Source: a virus
IMG/VR virus record: IMGVR_UViG_3300031757_000666
Coordinates: 1-28,417 of that record
Strand: one strand, 5' to 3'
DNA length: 28,417 nt
Shown here: positions 1 through 7,020 of the stretch, one piece after another
Layout: each line of letters begins with the position of its first letter
Position numbering within the stretch: position 1 is the first letter of the stretch
Translations under genes and position numbers: made by a program
Notes under the pieces: generated by a model
Seen by the model: only the letters and a program-made list of their open reading frames with translations
Databases searched by the model: none
Told to the model about the DNA's origin: nothing

Positions 1-477
1 GCGATCTCCTCTGCTTGTGCGACGAAACTCCTCACGCAAAGCCTCCTGTGATCCCCACCGCGCTGGACCAGAAGATGCGGGTGGTTTAGGAATCGGAGGC
101 AAACTCGCTGCTCGTTGTTGCGCCTCGCGCGCTTTCCGTCGTTCCTCCTGTTGGGAAACCGTCGTGGTTTGTATTGTCCGTAAACCTGACGGTTGTTCTC
201 CACCAACATCGGTTGCCACAGATGGAGCCTCATAGCCTTGATCCCCGTAAGTCGGGGTGTATGCAACAGCGTTGCCTTTCTTATCAACAACCCTGACATC
301 TCTTGGACGAGTAGTGGCCTCTAATCCCTCCAGAATTTCCTTACCGAATTCATCTAACATCCGTGTTCCACCGGGCCGCTCCCAAGCCGTGCCCTCCTGA
401 ACAATTTTATCCATGTCCGCGTCGATAGGTTCAGACTTGTAAGGCTCGATTCTTAACCCACCCCAACGCGGAGCCAT
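1..477 (-). CDS. Hypothetical protein, C-terminus cut by the window edge
   Basis: An open frame runs from an ATG at 477 to the left edge with no stop, giving about 159 residues of an incomplete protein. It begins MAPRWGGLRIEPYKSEPI. The first 65 residues have mixed composition; the rest is rich in Gln, Arg, Ala and Pro and looks disordered. The ATG shares a base with the stop of the upstream gene (TAATG), a usual sign of translational coupling and the reason for choosing this start. I do not recognise the family. Its place downstream of a terminase-small-like gene suggests a late or packaging-region gene, but no catalytic motif is visible and the C-terminus is missing. Confidence 0.7.
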   Translation of the reverse strand, partial: MAPRWGGLRIEPYKSEPIDADMDKIVQEGTAWERPGGTRMLDEFGKEILEGLEATTRPRDVRVVDKKGNAVAYTPTYGDQGYEAPSVATDVGGEQPSGLRTIQTTTVSQQEERRKAREAQQRAASLPPIPKPPASSGPARWGSQEALREEFRRTSRGDR

Positions 478-731
478 TAGCCGCTCAACCTCTCCCCACA
501 CTTGTCGCAAAACGATGACCACGGATAAGTCTGACGGAACTCCGCAGGATGAGTGCAGTATAAAACTGTCTTAACATAGGAACCGACAGTAGTTCGAATC
601 AACTCCGACATACTTATATCGCCCGTCTCGGCAGCACGCTTCCACTCCTCTCGCTCCTCTTCAGAAATTCTTACCAAAATCTGTGCTGTTTTAGTATCTT
701 CTTCAGTCGCTATGTTCGATGGCTTCTGCAT
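477..731 (-). CDS. Ribbon-helix-helix-like small protein with C-terminal Cys/His cluster
   Basis: This 84-residue protein has a strand-helix-helix pattern like Arc/MetJ or CopG proteins. A short strand around TAQILVRI is followed by an acidic helix with many Glu and Arg, then a second helix beginning SMSELIRTTVGSYV. RHH proteins dimerise and bind operator DNA through the strand. After the fold comes an unusual tail with C-x-H and then C-x-x-C, which could hold a zinc ion. An upstream TTG is also in frame at 734. I chose the ATG at 731 because a GGAG lies about 7 nt before it. The gene overlaps the end of the terminase-small-like gene by 29 nt. Role as a DNA-binding regulator is inferred from fold only. 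Confidence 0.72.
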   Translation of the reverse strand: MQKPSNIATEEDTKTAQILVRISEEEREEWKRAAETGDISMSELIRTTVGSYVKTVLYCTHPAEFRQTYPWSSFCDKCGERLSG

Positions 732-1311
732 CAATAATCTCCGCTTCTGTTATTTCCTCTGAATCTTCAACTTCTGCTAATACTTTTTCGACTACACCCG
801 ATTCCAAAACTCCAGCCTTCTGCATCAATTCCAATAGTTGCATCGATTCGCCTCGATAATCAACCATGCCCGTTTTCTGTAAGGCTTCCCCAGCCAAACT
901 GTGACGAATGTCCGCAGTACCGCCAACATTCAAATCAACCTTCTGAACCTCCATGCCCAACAGGCGCGACCTGCGATCCATGATTCCCAGAACTGTTTGA
1001 ATTGCTTTCATGTCAGGCTCAACAACTAACTCCTCATCACCAATCGTTTCCCGTCGGAACTGAGTCAATGGCCAGACAGAGGATTGAAGATTATCTAAAC
1101 GCTCCAATTCCATTCTCAAAACTTCAGGATATGCCAAAGCGGTATCCCGGTTTAATCTTTCCAGAACACGACTGATCCCCTTCGAAACAACCGACACGGA
1201 TACTTCATAACGCTTGGCTATCTCAGAATGAGAAGCACCGGCCTGCCGCATACGGAACATCTTTAAATCCCGTTCAGCAATAAACTCCCTAGTTAGATTA
1301 TTCCCTGCCAT
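703..1311 (-). CDS. Terminase-small-subunit-like HTH DNA-binding protein
   Basis: 202 residues. The N-terminus (about 12-55) contains a helix-turn-helix of the type MRQAGASHSEIAKRYEVSVS followed by a long helix. Next comes a segment with LERLDNLQSSVWPL and then a helix ending IMDRRSRLLGM. That order (HTH, Leu/Asp/Arg-rich helix with a Trp, and a IM-RR-LLG helix) is typical of actinophage small terminase proteins that recognise the phage genome for packaging. The C-terminal 60 residues are acidic and probably flexible. It overlaps the upstream WhiB gene by 14 nt and the downstream RHH gene by 29 nt, so the three are likely co-translated. A large terminase would be expected nearby but is not in the window, so a regulatory role remains possible. 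Confidence 0.7.
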   Translation of the reverse strand: MAGNNLTREFIAERDLKMFRMRQAGASHSEIAKRYEVSVSVVSKGISRVLERLNRDTALAYPEVLRMELERLDNLQSSVWPLTQFRRETIGDEELVVEPDMKAIQTVLGIMDRRSRLLGMEVQKVDLNVGGTADIRHSLAGEALQKTGMVDYRGESMQLLELMQKAGVLESGVVEKVLAEVEDSEEITEAEIIDAEAIEHSD

Positions 1312-1663
1312 CTTCCCTAGTTCCTTTTACAATAGGTTGATCCTTATAATACCGCAGCATGTCAGCCATAAACTCTGCAATCGTGGGTTTCGCTGGTGGA
1401 ATCCCTCGCGCTCGTTGTTCCTTAGATAGTTGTCGTGGGGTTAGTCCGGCCCACACCCCATGCATATCTGCTGCTGGGAACTCTAAAGCATACATTAAAC
1501 ACTCCGACTTAACAGAACAGGCCCGACAGATACGTCGGGCCTCAGAGATGTAGGTAATGTCTTTATGCTTCTTGGGGAACATCAAATGACCCTTCCCCTT
1601 GCAGTTTGCTTTGTCTTTCCAGTTGACAACCTCTCTACTGTCACCTAATGTTTCATCGTCCAT
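1298..1663 (-). CDS. WhiB-family Fe-S transcriptional regulator
   Basis: 121 residues. Four cysteines at about C21, C46, C49 and C55 match the WhiB arrangement (C...C-x2-C-x5-C) that binds a [4Fe-4S] cluster. They are followed by GVWAGLTPRQL at 69-79, the diagnostic G-V-W-G/A-G-turn. A C-terminal basic stretch (KGTREDGRE) is weak compared with the usual AT-hook-like tail. WhiB proteins act on the host primary sigma factor and are restricted to Actinobacteria and their phages, so this gene is the main evidence for the host. It lies between a phosphoesterase and the terminase-like gene, with its start 9 nt after the previous stop and an AGGTG just before it. In actinophages such proteins can repress host whiB2-type functions or exclude other phages. 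Which applies here is unknown. Confidence 0.93.
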   Translation of the reverse strand: MDDETLGDSREVVNWKDKANCKGKGHLMFPKKHKDITYISEARRICRACSVKSECLMYALEFPAADMHGVWAGLTPRQLSKEQRARGIPPAKPTIAEFMADMLRYYKDQPIVKGTREDGRE

Positions 1664-1671
1664 CTACACCT

Positions 1672-2823
1672 TTATCGAATGTATTCTTTGTCCCTATAAA
1701 GGGACCATCCTTCACGAATAGTTACCATTTCCATATTGAATTTCCCGTCACCTTCCTCGTACTGAACTACCGCTAAACCTTGTTGCCAATTTTCATGGCG
1801 TTTCAGGGGCCGACCATCTAAATCCGTACCACCTTTAGTGGAAGGAACCGCTCCATCTATCCGAGCCAAACAACCCGGCGAGGCTGCCGTCACAGTTTTG
1901 GGACCGTCGTAATCTTCACGAGTCATTTCCGCCCATTCTCGCCTGTGTATATGTCCATATATAACAGAAATCTTCTCGCGTTTCAAGTATGCCATAGCGG
2001 TACTGCCACCACTTCGCACAATATCTCCATGAATAACTTTTATATGCTCGTTAATCCACACCATTGAAGCAGGATAACCAGACAAATATTCAATACCGAA
2101 ATCATCCAAGCGACAAAGATTTGGAACACTCAACACGGGCCAACTCTCTGGATGCTTCCCCTGCTTTATACCAAATGCTGCCATAGCATTATCCAGCATG
2201 AAATTCGTTAACCGTTCTTCATGGTTGCCCGCCAACCAACTGATCTTCGCATTGGGGGCAGCAGCCCGCGTCTCAGCACAAATCTCCGTAGCCCTGTCAA
2301 TGGATGCCTGCGTCGTCTGTTGAAACGCCGGAGACAGTCGATACTTGCCCAACTCTGGCAGATCCAGATTGTCCCCCACCATCACCACCAAATCAGGATT
2401 GATGTCTTTAGTAATCTCCAGAGCAATAGCGATGGCGTCTTCGTCGTGGGTTGCCTCTAGTTCTCCATCCTTGTTCCGGAAGTACCCGATCTGCATGTCG
2501 GGTAGAACAACACAGGTTTTTAACGCCGTTTTCTTTTTGGTGGTAGAACTCTTGGGAAGTTTGATTGTGGGTCCGGGTTGGATGACGGGCCACTCTGGAC
2601 CCGTTTCCCACGACGGAGAAATTTGAATACCGACCAGATCATGTACCTGCGCCTCGCCGTCCGCATCTTTAGTTAGAGATTGATAAACGGAAATCTTTTT
2701 GATATCCCCGATTTGATCAATGTCGATGTCTTGACGATCCAGCAGTTGAGCCAACTTGCCAATCGACTGTCGGCTCGGCTCCTGCATCTTCTTCAAATTA
2801 TCCTTCAAATCCTTCTTACTCAT
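1672..2823 (-). CDS. Calcineurin-like metallophosphoesterase
   Basis: 383 residues with all five motifs of the family: D-x-Q at 109-111 (Gln replacing the usual His), GDNLD at 150-154, GNHEE at 199-203, HGD at 265-267 and GHIHR at 290-294. These residues coordinate a dinuclear metal centre that hydrolyses phosphodiesters or phosphomonoesters. The first 100 residues are a separate region of helices and charged residues, of the kind seen before the phosphoesterase domain in actinophage proteins. The start at 2823 (MSKKDLK) is preferred over an upstream in-frame codon: its ATG overlaps the previous stop (ATGAGTAA) and follows GGGAGG. It sits upstream of WhiB and the terminase-like gene. Substrate is unknown; DNA or nucleotide turnover is plausible. 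Confidence 0.92.
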   Translation of the reverse strand: MSKKDLKDNLKKMQEPSRQSIGKLAQLLDRQDIDIDQIGDIKKISVYQSLTKDADGEAQVHDLVGIQISPSWETGPEWPVIQPGPTIKLPKSSTTKKKTALKTCVVLPDMQIGYFRNKDGELEATHDEDAIAIALEITKDINPDLVVMVGDNLDLPELGKYRLSPAFQQTTQASIDRATEICAETRAAAPNAKISWLAGNHEERLTNFMLDNAMAAFGIKQGKHPESWPVLSVPNLCRLDDFGIEYLSGYPASMVWINEHIKVIHGDIVRSGGSTAMAYLKREKISVIYGHIHRREWAEMTREDYDGPKTVTAASPGCLARIDGAVPSTKGGTDLDGRPLKRHENWQQGLAVVQYEEGDGKFNMEMVTIREGWSLYRDKEYIR

Positions 2824-3097
2824 TACCGCCTCCCAAGAGTTCTGAACAATGTGGGTTACATCTACAAACCCGCCGTTTGTAGATACTGATGCTCTCACGA
2901 CTGATCTTGTAGCCGTGACCTTTCAACTCCTGCTGGAGACTCAGGATCGGCACATCCGAGTTCATAAAAAGGTCTGACAACATTGTGGACAACTCGGGAT
3001 CATCTTCCTTCACCGCTCGTAAAAACCTTTCCGCTGGGCATGTCAACTCGGCAGAATCCGGTGAGAGCGCTTTCAACTTTTCCCGAAGTTCCCGCAT
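2816..3097 (-). CDS. Small HTH-like protein, first gene of the minus-strand run
   Basis: 93 residues. The first 45 are helical and charged. A segment LQQELKGHGYKISRESISIY with a following basic patch KRRVCRC resembles a helix-turn-helix with its recognition helix (S-R-E-S-I-S-I-Y-K-R-R). Several actinophages carry such small HTH proteins just ahead of the phosphoesterase and terminase genes. Four cysteines are present, two of them in CRCNPHC, which may bind metal. The stop overlaps the ATG of the phosphoesterase by 8 nt. It begins about 60 bp from the divergent winged-helix gene, so it is probably the promoter-proximal gene of the leftward operon. Function is inferred only. Confidence 0.65.
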   Translation of the reverse strand: MRELREKLKALSPDSAELTCPAERFLRAVKEDDPELSTMLSDLFMNSDVPILSLQQELKGHGYKISRESISIYKRRVCRCNPHCSELLGGGNE

Positions 3098-3147
3098 ACT
3101 GCTGCCTCTCTGTTGCTGTCGTGGTCAAACTCGTTGCTGCTGTCGTC

Positions 3148-3153
3148 TATGAT
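3148..3153 (+). promoter_or_regulatory. Possible -10 element in the 3098-3158 divergent gap
   Basis: TATGAT lies 5 nt upstream of an in-frame ATG at 3159 and 35 nt upstream of the preferred ATG at 3189. The 61-bp gap separates a leftward operon (from 3097) and a rightward gene, so a promoter is expected. I see no good -35 hexamer at the right distance. If this -10 is real, transcription would begin at about 3159-3160. That would give either a leaderless message or a roughly 29-nt leader carrying GGGGATC before the ATG at 3189. Confidence 0.3.
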
Positions 3154-3188
3154 AAACCATGACGAGTGGTTCTACGGGGATCAAAGAC

Positions 3189-3626
3189 ATGACAGATTTC
3201 AAAGGCTACGGAGCCAACTATCAGCATTACGTTAAGAAACGCATCGCTGATGCCATCGCTGGCGCAGACACATTGGAAGTGGCTGCTGACTATGTAATGG
3301 AAATCCTTAACGATTTACGTCTGGTCTCGTATAGCAAGCGTGACCGCGTCTCTTTATTGACCCAAGCGGGAAGAGCATTTGTCCTTCTGATAGAGAATCC
3401 AAACTCCACCCAACGAGAAATCGCTGTTAGGCTGGGGATTAACGATTCCGGGGCACAGCGTCTAATAACAAAACTCCTAGAAGACGGACTGGTGCAACGA
3501 CAAAAGCGAGGACAGGGGTATTCCTACCGTCCCCACTATGAAAGCGTGTGGAAGCACCCCGATGTGTGGAGATTTGCCCTTGCTATAGCCGACATGTCCA
3601 AGAAACAGCCGGAAGATCCCCACTGA
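3189..3626 (+). CDS. Winged-helix (MarR-like) DNA-binding protein
   Basis: 145 residues from the ATG at 3189. The C-terminal half is a winged helix: helix LLTQAGRAFVLLIENP, then STQREIAVRLGINDSGAQRL as the helix-turn-helix, then LLEDGLVQRQKRGQGYSY as the wing. The N-terminal 45 residues are helical and may dimerise. MarR/GntR-like proteins of this layout are usually autoregulatory repressors. Transcribed away from the minus-strand packaging genes, it is well placed to control both directions. The start at 3189 has a GGGGA 7-9 nt upstream. An in-frame ATG at 3159 would add ten residues (MTSGSTGIKD) and could be used if the message is leaderless. Operator sites were not identified. Confidence 0.75.
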   Translation: MTDFKGYGANYQHYVKKRIADAIAGADTLEVAADYVMEILNDLRLVSYSKRDRVSLLTQAGRAFVLLIENPNSTQREIAVRLGINDSGAQRLITKLLEDGLVQRQKRGQGYSYRPHYESVWKHPDVWRFALAIADMSKKQPEDPH

Positions 3627-3695
3627 TATACATAGATTTGCTAAGATCGAACAGATTTCAACTCTGAAAGTCTCCAATTCTTGTCAGGAGTAGCC

Positions 3696-4070
3696 ATGTC
3701 AGACAACGGTGCTGAAATAACACACGCCCCCGGATCGGATTTGTCGTTAGAGGCGACAGAAATGTTGTTGGAAGACATCGCTTCAACTGTTTTCGGAGCA
3801 GAGGTAGAGGAAGTTATCGAGATTCACTACGCCATGTTGGAAAATGGAACAACAAATACACACACCGTCCAGTGTAAATCTCTTGAAGCGGCATTTAAAA
3901 ATGTTAGAGAACTTGCAAAATCATCTTCCATTCTTCCCAACACTATACAGGTAACTTCTCATAAAAGAATCATCACACCAAAAGTAGAACACGCAATAAA
4001 AGAAGAAACCCCACCCGATGCACCCAGATGGAAGCCCCCTGAATCGCATCCGTATATCCCCAAAAATTAA
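3696..4070 (+). CDS. Hypothetical protein, acidic N-half and Pro-rich tail
   Basis: 124 residues starting MSDNGAEITHAP. The start at 3696 is supported by AGGAG ending 5 nt before the ATG; an upstream TTG at 3681 is in frame but has no such site. Residues 20-95 alternate short strands and helices with VEEVIEIHYAML and a T-H-T-V-Q-C strand, suggesting a small alpha/beta fold. The last 20 residues (EETPPDAPRWKPPES...) are Pro-rich and probably extended. I do not recognise the family. It follows the winged-helix gene by 69 bp and ends in a 4-nt tail-to-tail overlap with the next, leftward gene. Confidence 0.68.
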   Translation: MSDNGAEITHAPGSDLSLEATEMLLEDIASTVFGAEVEEVIEIHYAMLENGTTNTHTVQCKSLEAAFKNVRELAKSSSILPNTIQVTSHKRIITPKVEHAIKEETPPDAPRWKPPESHPYIPKN

Positions 4071-4420
4071 TCGTCCGACTTCAAAGGTTCTCGCACTCCC
4101 AGCCAACTAGCAAAAGCCGTGTCCTCCAAGGGTAACCACCACATCTGACACGCACCCAAGTCGAAGTCATCCCCCAAAAGCGTCCATGCTATTTCCATCT
4201 CAGCCTGAACTGGGGCCGAACCAACGTTACATTCCAACCCAAAGTTATTGATGAAATACTCAACAACACAAGGAGCCTCTCTCAAATTACACGGTCCCCC
4301 TTGTTTCCCATGAGGACACACCAGTAATCCTATTTTCAACTCATTCTGTTCTAACTCTAGGTATATGATATGGCCATCTGTGTGCCACGTTGCATCATAA
4401 CTGGCTGTAATCTCAGCCAT
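4067..4420 (-). CDS. Hypothetical protein, Cys/Trp-containing
   Basis: 117 residues, beginning MAEITASYDATWHTDGHI. It contains five cysteines, including VCPHGKQGGPC and APCVVEYF, and a Trp-rich C-terminal segment QMWWLPLEDTAFASW. The C-P-H-G...C pattern may be structural or metal binding, but it is not a motif I can assign. The ATG overlaps the stop of the coiled-coil gene upstream (TAATG), so the pair is probably co-translated. Its stop overlaps that of the plus-strand gene by 4 nt. No function is proposed. Confidence 0.62.
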   Translation of the reverse strand: MAEITASYDATWHTDGHIIYLELEQNELKIGLLVCPHGKQGGPCNLREAPCVVEYFINNFGLECNVGSAPVQAEMEIAWTLLGDDFDLGACQMWWLPLEDTAFASWLGVREPLKSDD

Positions 4421-4593
4421 TACTTCTTCTTTTTCTCCTGATCTGCCTCCACCTCTGGCTCCGCAATCACACTACGTTCTGCTAGTTCTTGTTGCATTTT
4501 GGCCAAAGCCATCTTCAACATTGTATTTTCTGTCGTCAAAGCACCAATCTGAGAACTTAGACTGTTGATTACTTCTTCAGGGTTGATGTCCAT
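4420..4593 (-). CDS. Small coiled-coil protein
   Basis: 57 residues beginning MDINPEEVINSLSSQIGAL. Nearly all of it is a single predicted helix with heptad hydrophobics, and it ends in a Lys run (DQEKKKK). The start at 4593 was chosen because AAGGAGA lies 7 nt upstream; the longer frame reaching back to 4758 would run into the divergent gene. In phage genomes short coiled-coil proteins like this can be virion chaperones or bring proteins together, but nothing specific is visible here. It is divergently oriented from the Ig-like gene starting at 4652, with a 58-bp shared upstream region. Confidence 0.65.
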   Translation of the reverse strand: MDINPEEVINSLSSQIGALTTENTMLKMALAKMQQELAERSVIAEPEVEADQEKKKK

Positions 4594-4651
4594 CAATTTC
4601 TCTCCTTGTAGGGCACCCCGTAAGGATAGACTATTCACCGGAGGTAATGCA

Positions 4652-5002
4652 ATGACCGCAGCAACCCACAACATAACCTGCGAACAGGGATCAACATTTG
4701 TAAAAACGTTGACAATCACCAACAACGCCACCCCCGCCGTCGCCCGCGATCTCAGCACTTACTCGGGCCGAATGCAACTGCGTCCTGATATTGAATCAAC
4801 CACAAAATTATTGGATCTCACTTCAGGAGCAGGAGATATTACTCTCAACTCAAGTGGTGTCATCGTCGTTACAGTTAGCGCAACAAACACCGCCGCCCTA
4901 AGTCAAGGTGGAGTTTACGATCTAGAGATCGAAGATGCGAGTGGTGTCGTGGAGCGCGTTATTGAAGGAACTTTCACCCTCAACAAAGAAGTAACCCGTT
5001 AG
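4652..5002 (+). CDS. Ig/beta-sandwich-like phage protein (BppU-N-like)
   Basis: 116 residues. The chain is almost all beta strand: NITCEQGSTFVKTLTITNN, then ARDLSTYSGRMQLRPD, then SSGVIVVTVSATNTAAL and a terminal GVYDLEIEDASG...RVIEGTFTL. The pattern of a G-T-F-x-x-x-x-x-I start, a D-L-x-x-Y-x-x-R-M-Q-x-R strand, and a Y-D-L-E-I plus R-V-x-x-G-x-x-x-x end is common in small phage virion or baseplate proteins related to the BppU N-terminal domain. It would act on the particle surface or at the baseplate. The start has a clear GGAGGT about 8 nt upstream. It meets the next gene tail-to-tail with a 4-nt overlap. Confidence 0.7.
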   Translation: MTAATHNITCEQGSTFVKTLTITNNATPAVARDLSTYSGRMQLRPDIESTTKLLDLTSGAGDITLNSSGVIVVTVSATNTAALSQGGVYDLEIEDASGVVERVIEGTFTLNKEVTR

Positions 5003-5460
5003 TTAAGTATCCCCGGTGGTGAATGCTTCCTCTTCTTGGCCGCTGGCTTCGGGGATGATTTGGATTTCTTCTTGGGCTGTTCGTAGGCTTCGTTCACATC
5101 GGGAGTGGATTTGTCGTCACTCCTATAGGTACCGTCCGACTTGCGCGCCCGCTTAGATGCGGGCGCTTGTGCTGAGAGAGTTCTTACTAGTTCCTGTAGT
5201 TCTCTTCGCTCCCCGTGACATCGTTCGACATCCTTCTCCAAAGCGGTAATCCTTGCTTCCAACTCCCTGCGATCTGCTTGATATTCCTGCTCGCGCCGAT
5301 CCATCTCGGTCCGTAGTTCATCTCGTAATCGTTGACCAATTTGGAAGTCCGACTGGTAACGCTCAGTCTTATGTTTACGCCTCATATTGCGCTCCCTGAA
5401 AATTGCCGCCACAGCGACTAAGATAGCGCCGATTGCACCACTAGCGAAGACGGATTCCAT
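4999..5460 (-). CDS. Single-pass membrane protein with coiled coil and basic tail
   Basis: 153 residues. Residues 4-23 (VFASGAIGAILVAVAAIF) form a transmembrane segment, followed by RERNMRRKHK, a positive patch that should stay in the cytoplasm. Residues 35-105 are a charged coiled coil with many Arg and Glu. The last 45 residues are Lys/Pro/Ser-rich and disordered. The arrangement could suit a holin-like or spanin-like lysis accessory, or a membrane tether, but there is no lipobox and no second membrane segment. The start at 5460 has GGGGG a few bases upstream and avoids an implausible extension to 5499. Function not assigned. Confidence 0.6.
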   Translation of the reverse strand: MESVFASGAIGAILVAVAAIFRERNMRRKHKTERYQSDFQIGQRLRDELRTEMDRREQEYQADRRELEARITALEKDVERCHGERRELQELVRTLSAQAPASKRARKSDGTYRSDDKSTPDVNEAYEQPKKKSKSSPKPAAKKRKHSPPGILN

Positions 5461-5532
5461 AGGACCCCCACGGGACAGCAGACCTGCTAATAATAGCAAC
5501 TAAGGAATACGAAAACCTACAACAAACAAAAC

Positions 5533-6399
5533 ATGAATATAAACCCAGACCTATTTCAAAAATTCTACGATCATAACTTGATCGAAAACTGGCCATCTCC
5601 GGAACTCCTCCCACGGCTGGATCGACCCAACCAAGAACCTACGACTAATCTCCAAGCCGAATGGCAAGACGACGGACTAGTGATTCTTCCCAACTTCATG
5701 CCTGAATATTTTCTGGACAGATATGCAGAAGCGTGGCTACGGGACAACGCCAACCGACCCCGCGGCTGGCCATTCGACGTTCCTTATATGTACATTTCAG
5801 CCCTTATGGATATGCTGGCATACGAACCGCTACATAAAGTAATGGAAGAACTCATCGAAGAACCGATGGGAACTCATCTCAACCTGACCGGATGGCGTTC
5901 AACTCAAAGAAACTGGCATCAAGACGGATATCTAAACCCCGATCATGTACATGACTTTTACTGTGCCGTATGGATTGCTCTTGATGACATCCATCCAGAC
6001 GCAGGACCATTTCAATTTATTCGTGGTTCTCACACATTCCCAGTCATCACCAACCAGAAGATGCTCGCCGCCTTAAAACCAGAGCAGAGAGGTGATAACT
6101 GGCCCAAACATTCAGAAGAAATCCTGACTCCCATCTTTGAACAACTTCTCATTGATGCGGAATTGAATGTAGAAAGTTTCATCGCCCAAAAGGGAGATGT
6201 ATTGATCTGGCACAGCCGACTGATGCATCGTGGGAGCGCCCCCATCAATCCAGACTTGGAGCGCCGCGCGTGTATCGCTCACTATTCAGGCATCGATCAC
6301 AGACCCGACATGCCCAATCAGCCACTCTCACGAATCGGCAGGACTAATAACTTTCAACTTTCTGGCTACTACTTCCCGATTGAACAAGCGTATCGTTAA
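5533..6399 (+). CDS. Phytanoyl-CoA dioxygenase (PhyH) family Fe(II)/2OG oxygenase
   Basis: 288 residues. The facial triad is visible: H129-Q-D131 within NWHQDGYL and a distal His at 232 within SRLMHRGSAP, with R244/R245 after it for 2-oxoglutarate binding. PFQFIRGSHTF (about 159-169) and AQKGDVLIWHSRLMHRG are typical PhyH landmarks. The family hydroxylates small molecules, lipids or sugars and nucleosides; the substrate here is unknown. The gene ends with TAA immediately followed by the ATG of the glycosyltransferase, so they are likely one transcript and one pathway. No strong ribosome-binding site precedes the start (AAGGA lies about 26 nt away). An A-rich leader is present instead. Confidence 0.92.
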   Translation: MNINPDLFQKFYDHNLIENWPSPELLPRLDRPNQEPTTNLQAEWQDDGLVILPNFMPEYFLDRYAEAWLRDNANRPRGWPFDVPYMYISALMDMLAYEPLHKVMEELIEEPMGTHLNLTGWRSTQRNWHQDGYLNPDHVHDFYCAVWIALDDIHPDAGPFQFIRGSHTFPVITNQKMLAALKPEQRGDNWPKHSEEILTPIFEQLLIDAELNVESFIAQKGDVLIWHSRLMHRGSAPINPDLERRACIAHYSGIDHRPDMPNQPLSRIGRTNNFQLSGYYFPIEQAYR

Positions 6400-7020
6400 A
6401 TGCTAACCATAGTTATTGCCTCTTACCGGTATGGACATTTGGCCGCACATTGTATTGAAAGTCTCCTAGCCCAAACTAAAGCACCTGACAAAATTCTATT
6501 CGTAGATGATGGCATCGGTGACTGCACCCATTTGCCAGCAGTGTATCCCGAAGTTGAATACGTTCTAAGAGAAGAAAACCTTGGCGTAGTAAACAACTTT
6601 CAAGACATGTTGATGAGAGTTCAAACTGAATACACAATGTTTGTAGGAGCAGACAACTGGCTACGCTCTGACACTGTTGAACAACTATTAGAACATAACT
6701 ACCTACGAGATGCTGACATTGTTACCTATGAAATTATGGTAACCGGAGAGTTCAAGATGAAACATCGCGACGCAGGATTGCCCGATGTTATGAGAAACGG
6801 GGATGTCTACTGGCGTCGTAACGGCCACCACGGTTCGATAATGTACCGCACATCCTTAGGACAAGCAGCGGGGTATGCAGCCAAGGACGGACAAAAGAAC
6901 GCGTGTGAAGATTGGGAACTGTGGGATCGGATGCTGGCGGGCGGTGCCACAGTTACTCATCTCAACGAGCCGCTGCTCTACTATAGAAGACACAGAGAGA
7001 ACTTCATTAACTGTGGTTAG
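6400..7020 (+). CDS. Family 2 glycosyltransferase (GT-A fold)
   Basis: 206 residues, short for the family. The N-terminus MLTIVIASYRYGHLAAHCIE is the classic GT2 start strand and helix. FVDDG at 35-39 binds the nucleotide, GADN at 83-86 takes the place of the D-x-D metal site, and CEDWELW at 169-175 carries the likely catalytic acidic pair. The enzyme transfers a sugar from a nucleotide-sugar to an acceptor; neither can be named. The ATG directly abuts the stop of the PhyH gene, and the end overlaps the leftward PhyH gene by 4 nt. With the two PhyH genes, the deacetylase and the methyltransferase near it, glycan modification is a reasonable reading. Confidence 0.9.
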   Translation: MLTIVIASYRYGHLAAHCIESLLAQTKAPDKILFVDDGIGDCTHLPAVYPEVEYVLREENLGVVNNFQDMLMRVQTEYTMFVGADNWLRSDTVEQLLEHNYLRDADIVTYEIMVTGEFKMKHRDAGLPDVMRNGDVYWRRNGHHGSIMYRTSLGQAAGYAAKDGQKNACEDWELWDRMLAGGATVTHLNEPLLYYRRHRENFINCG

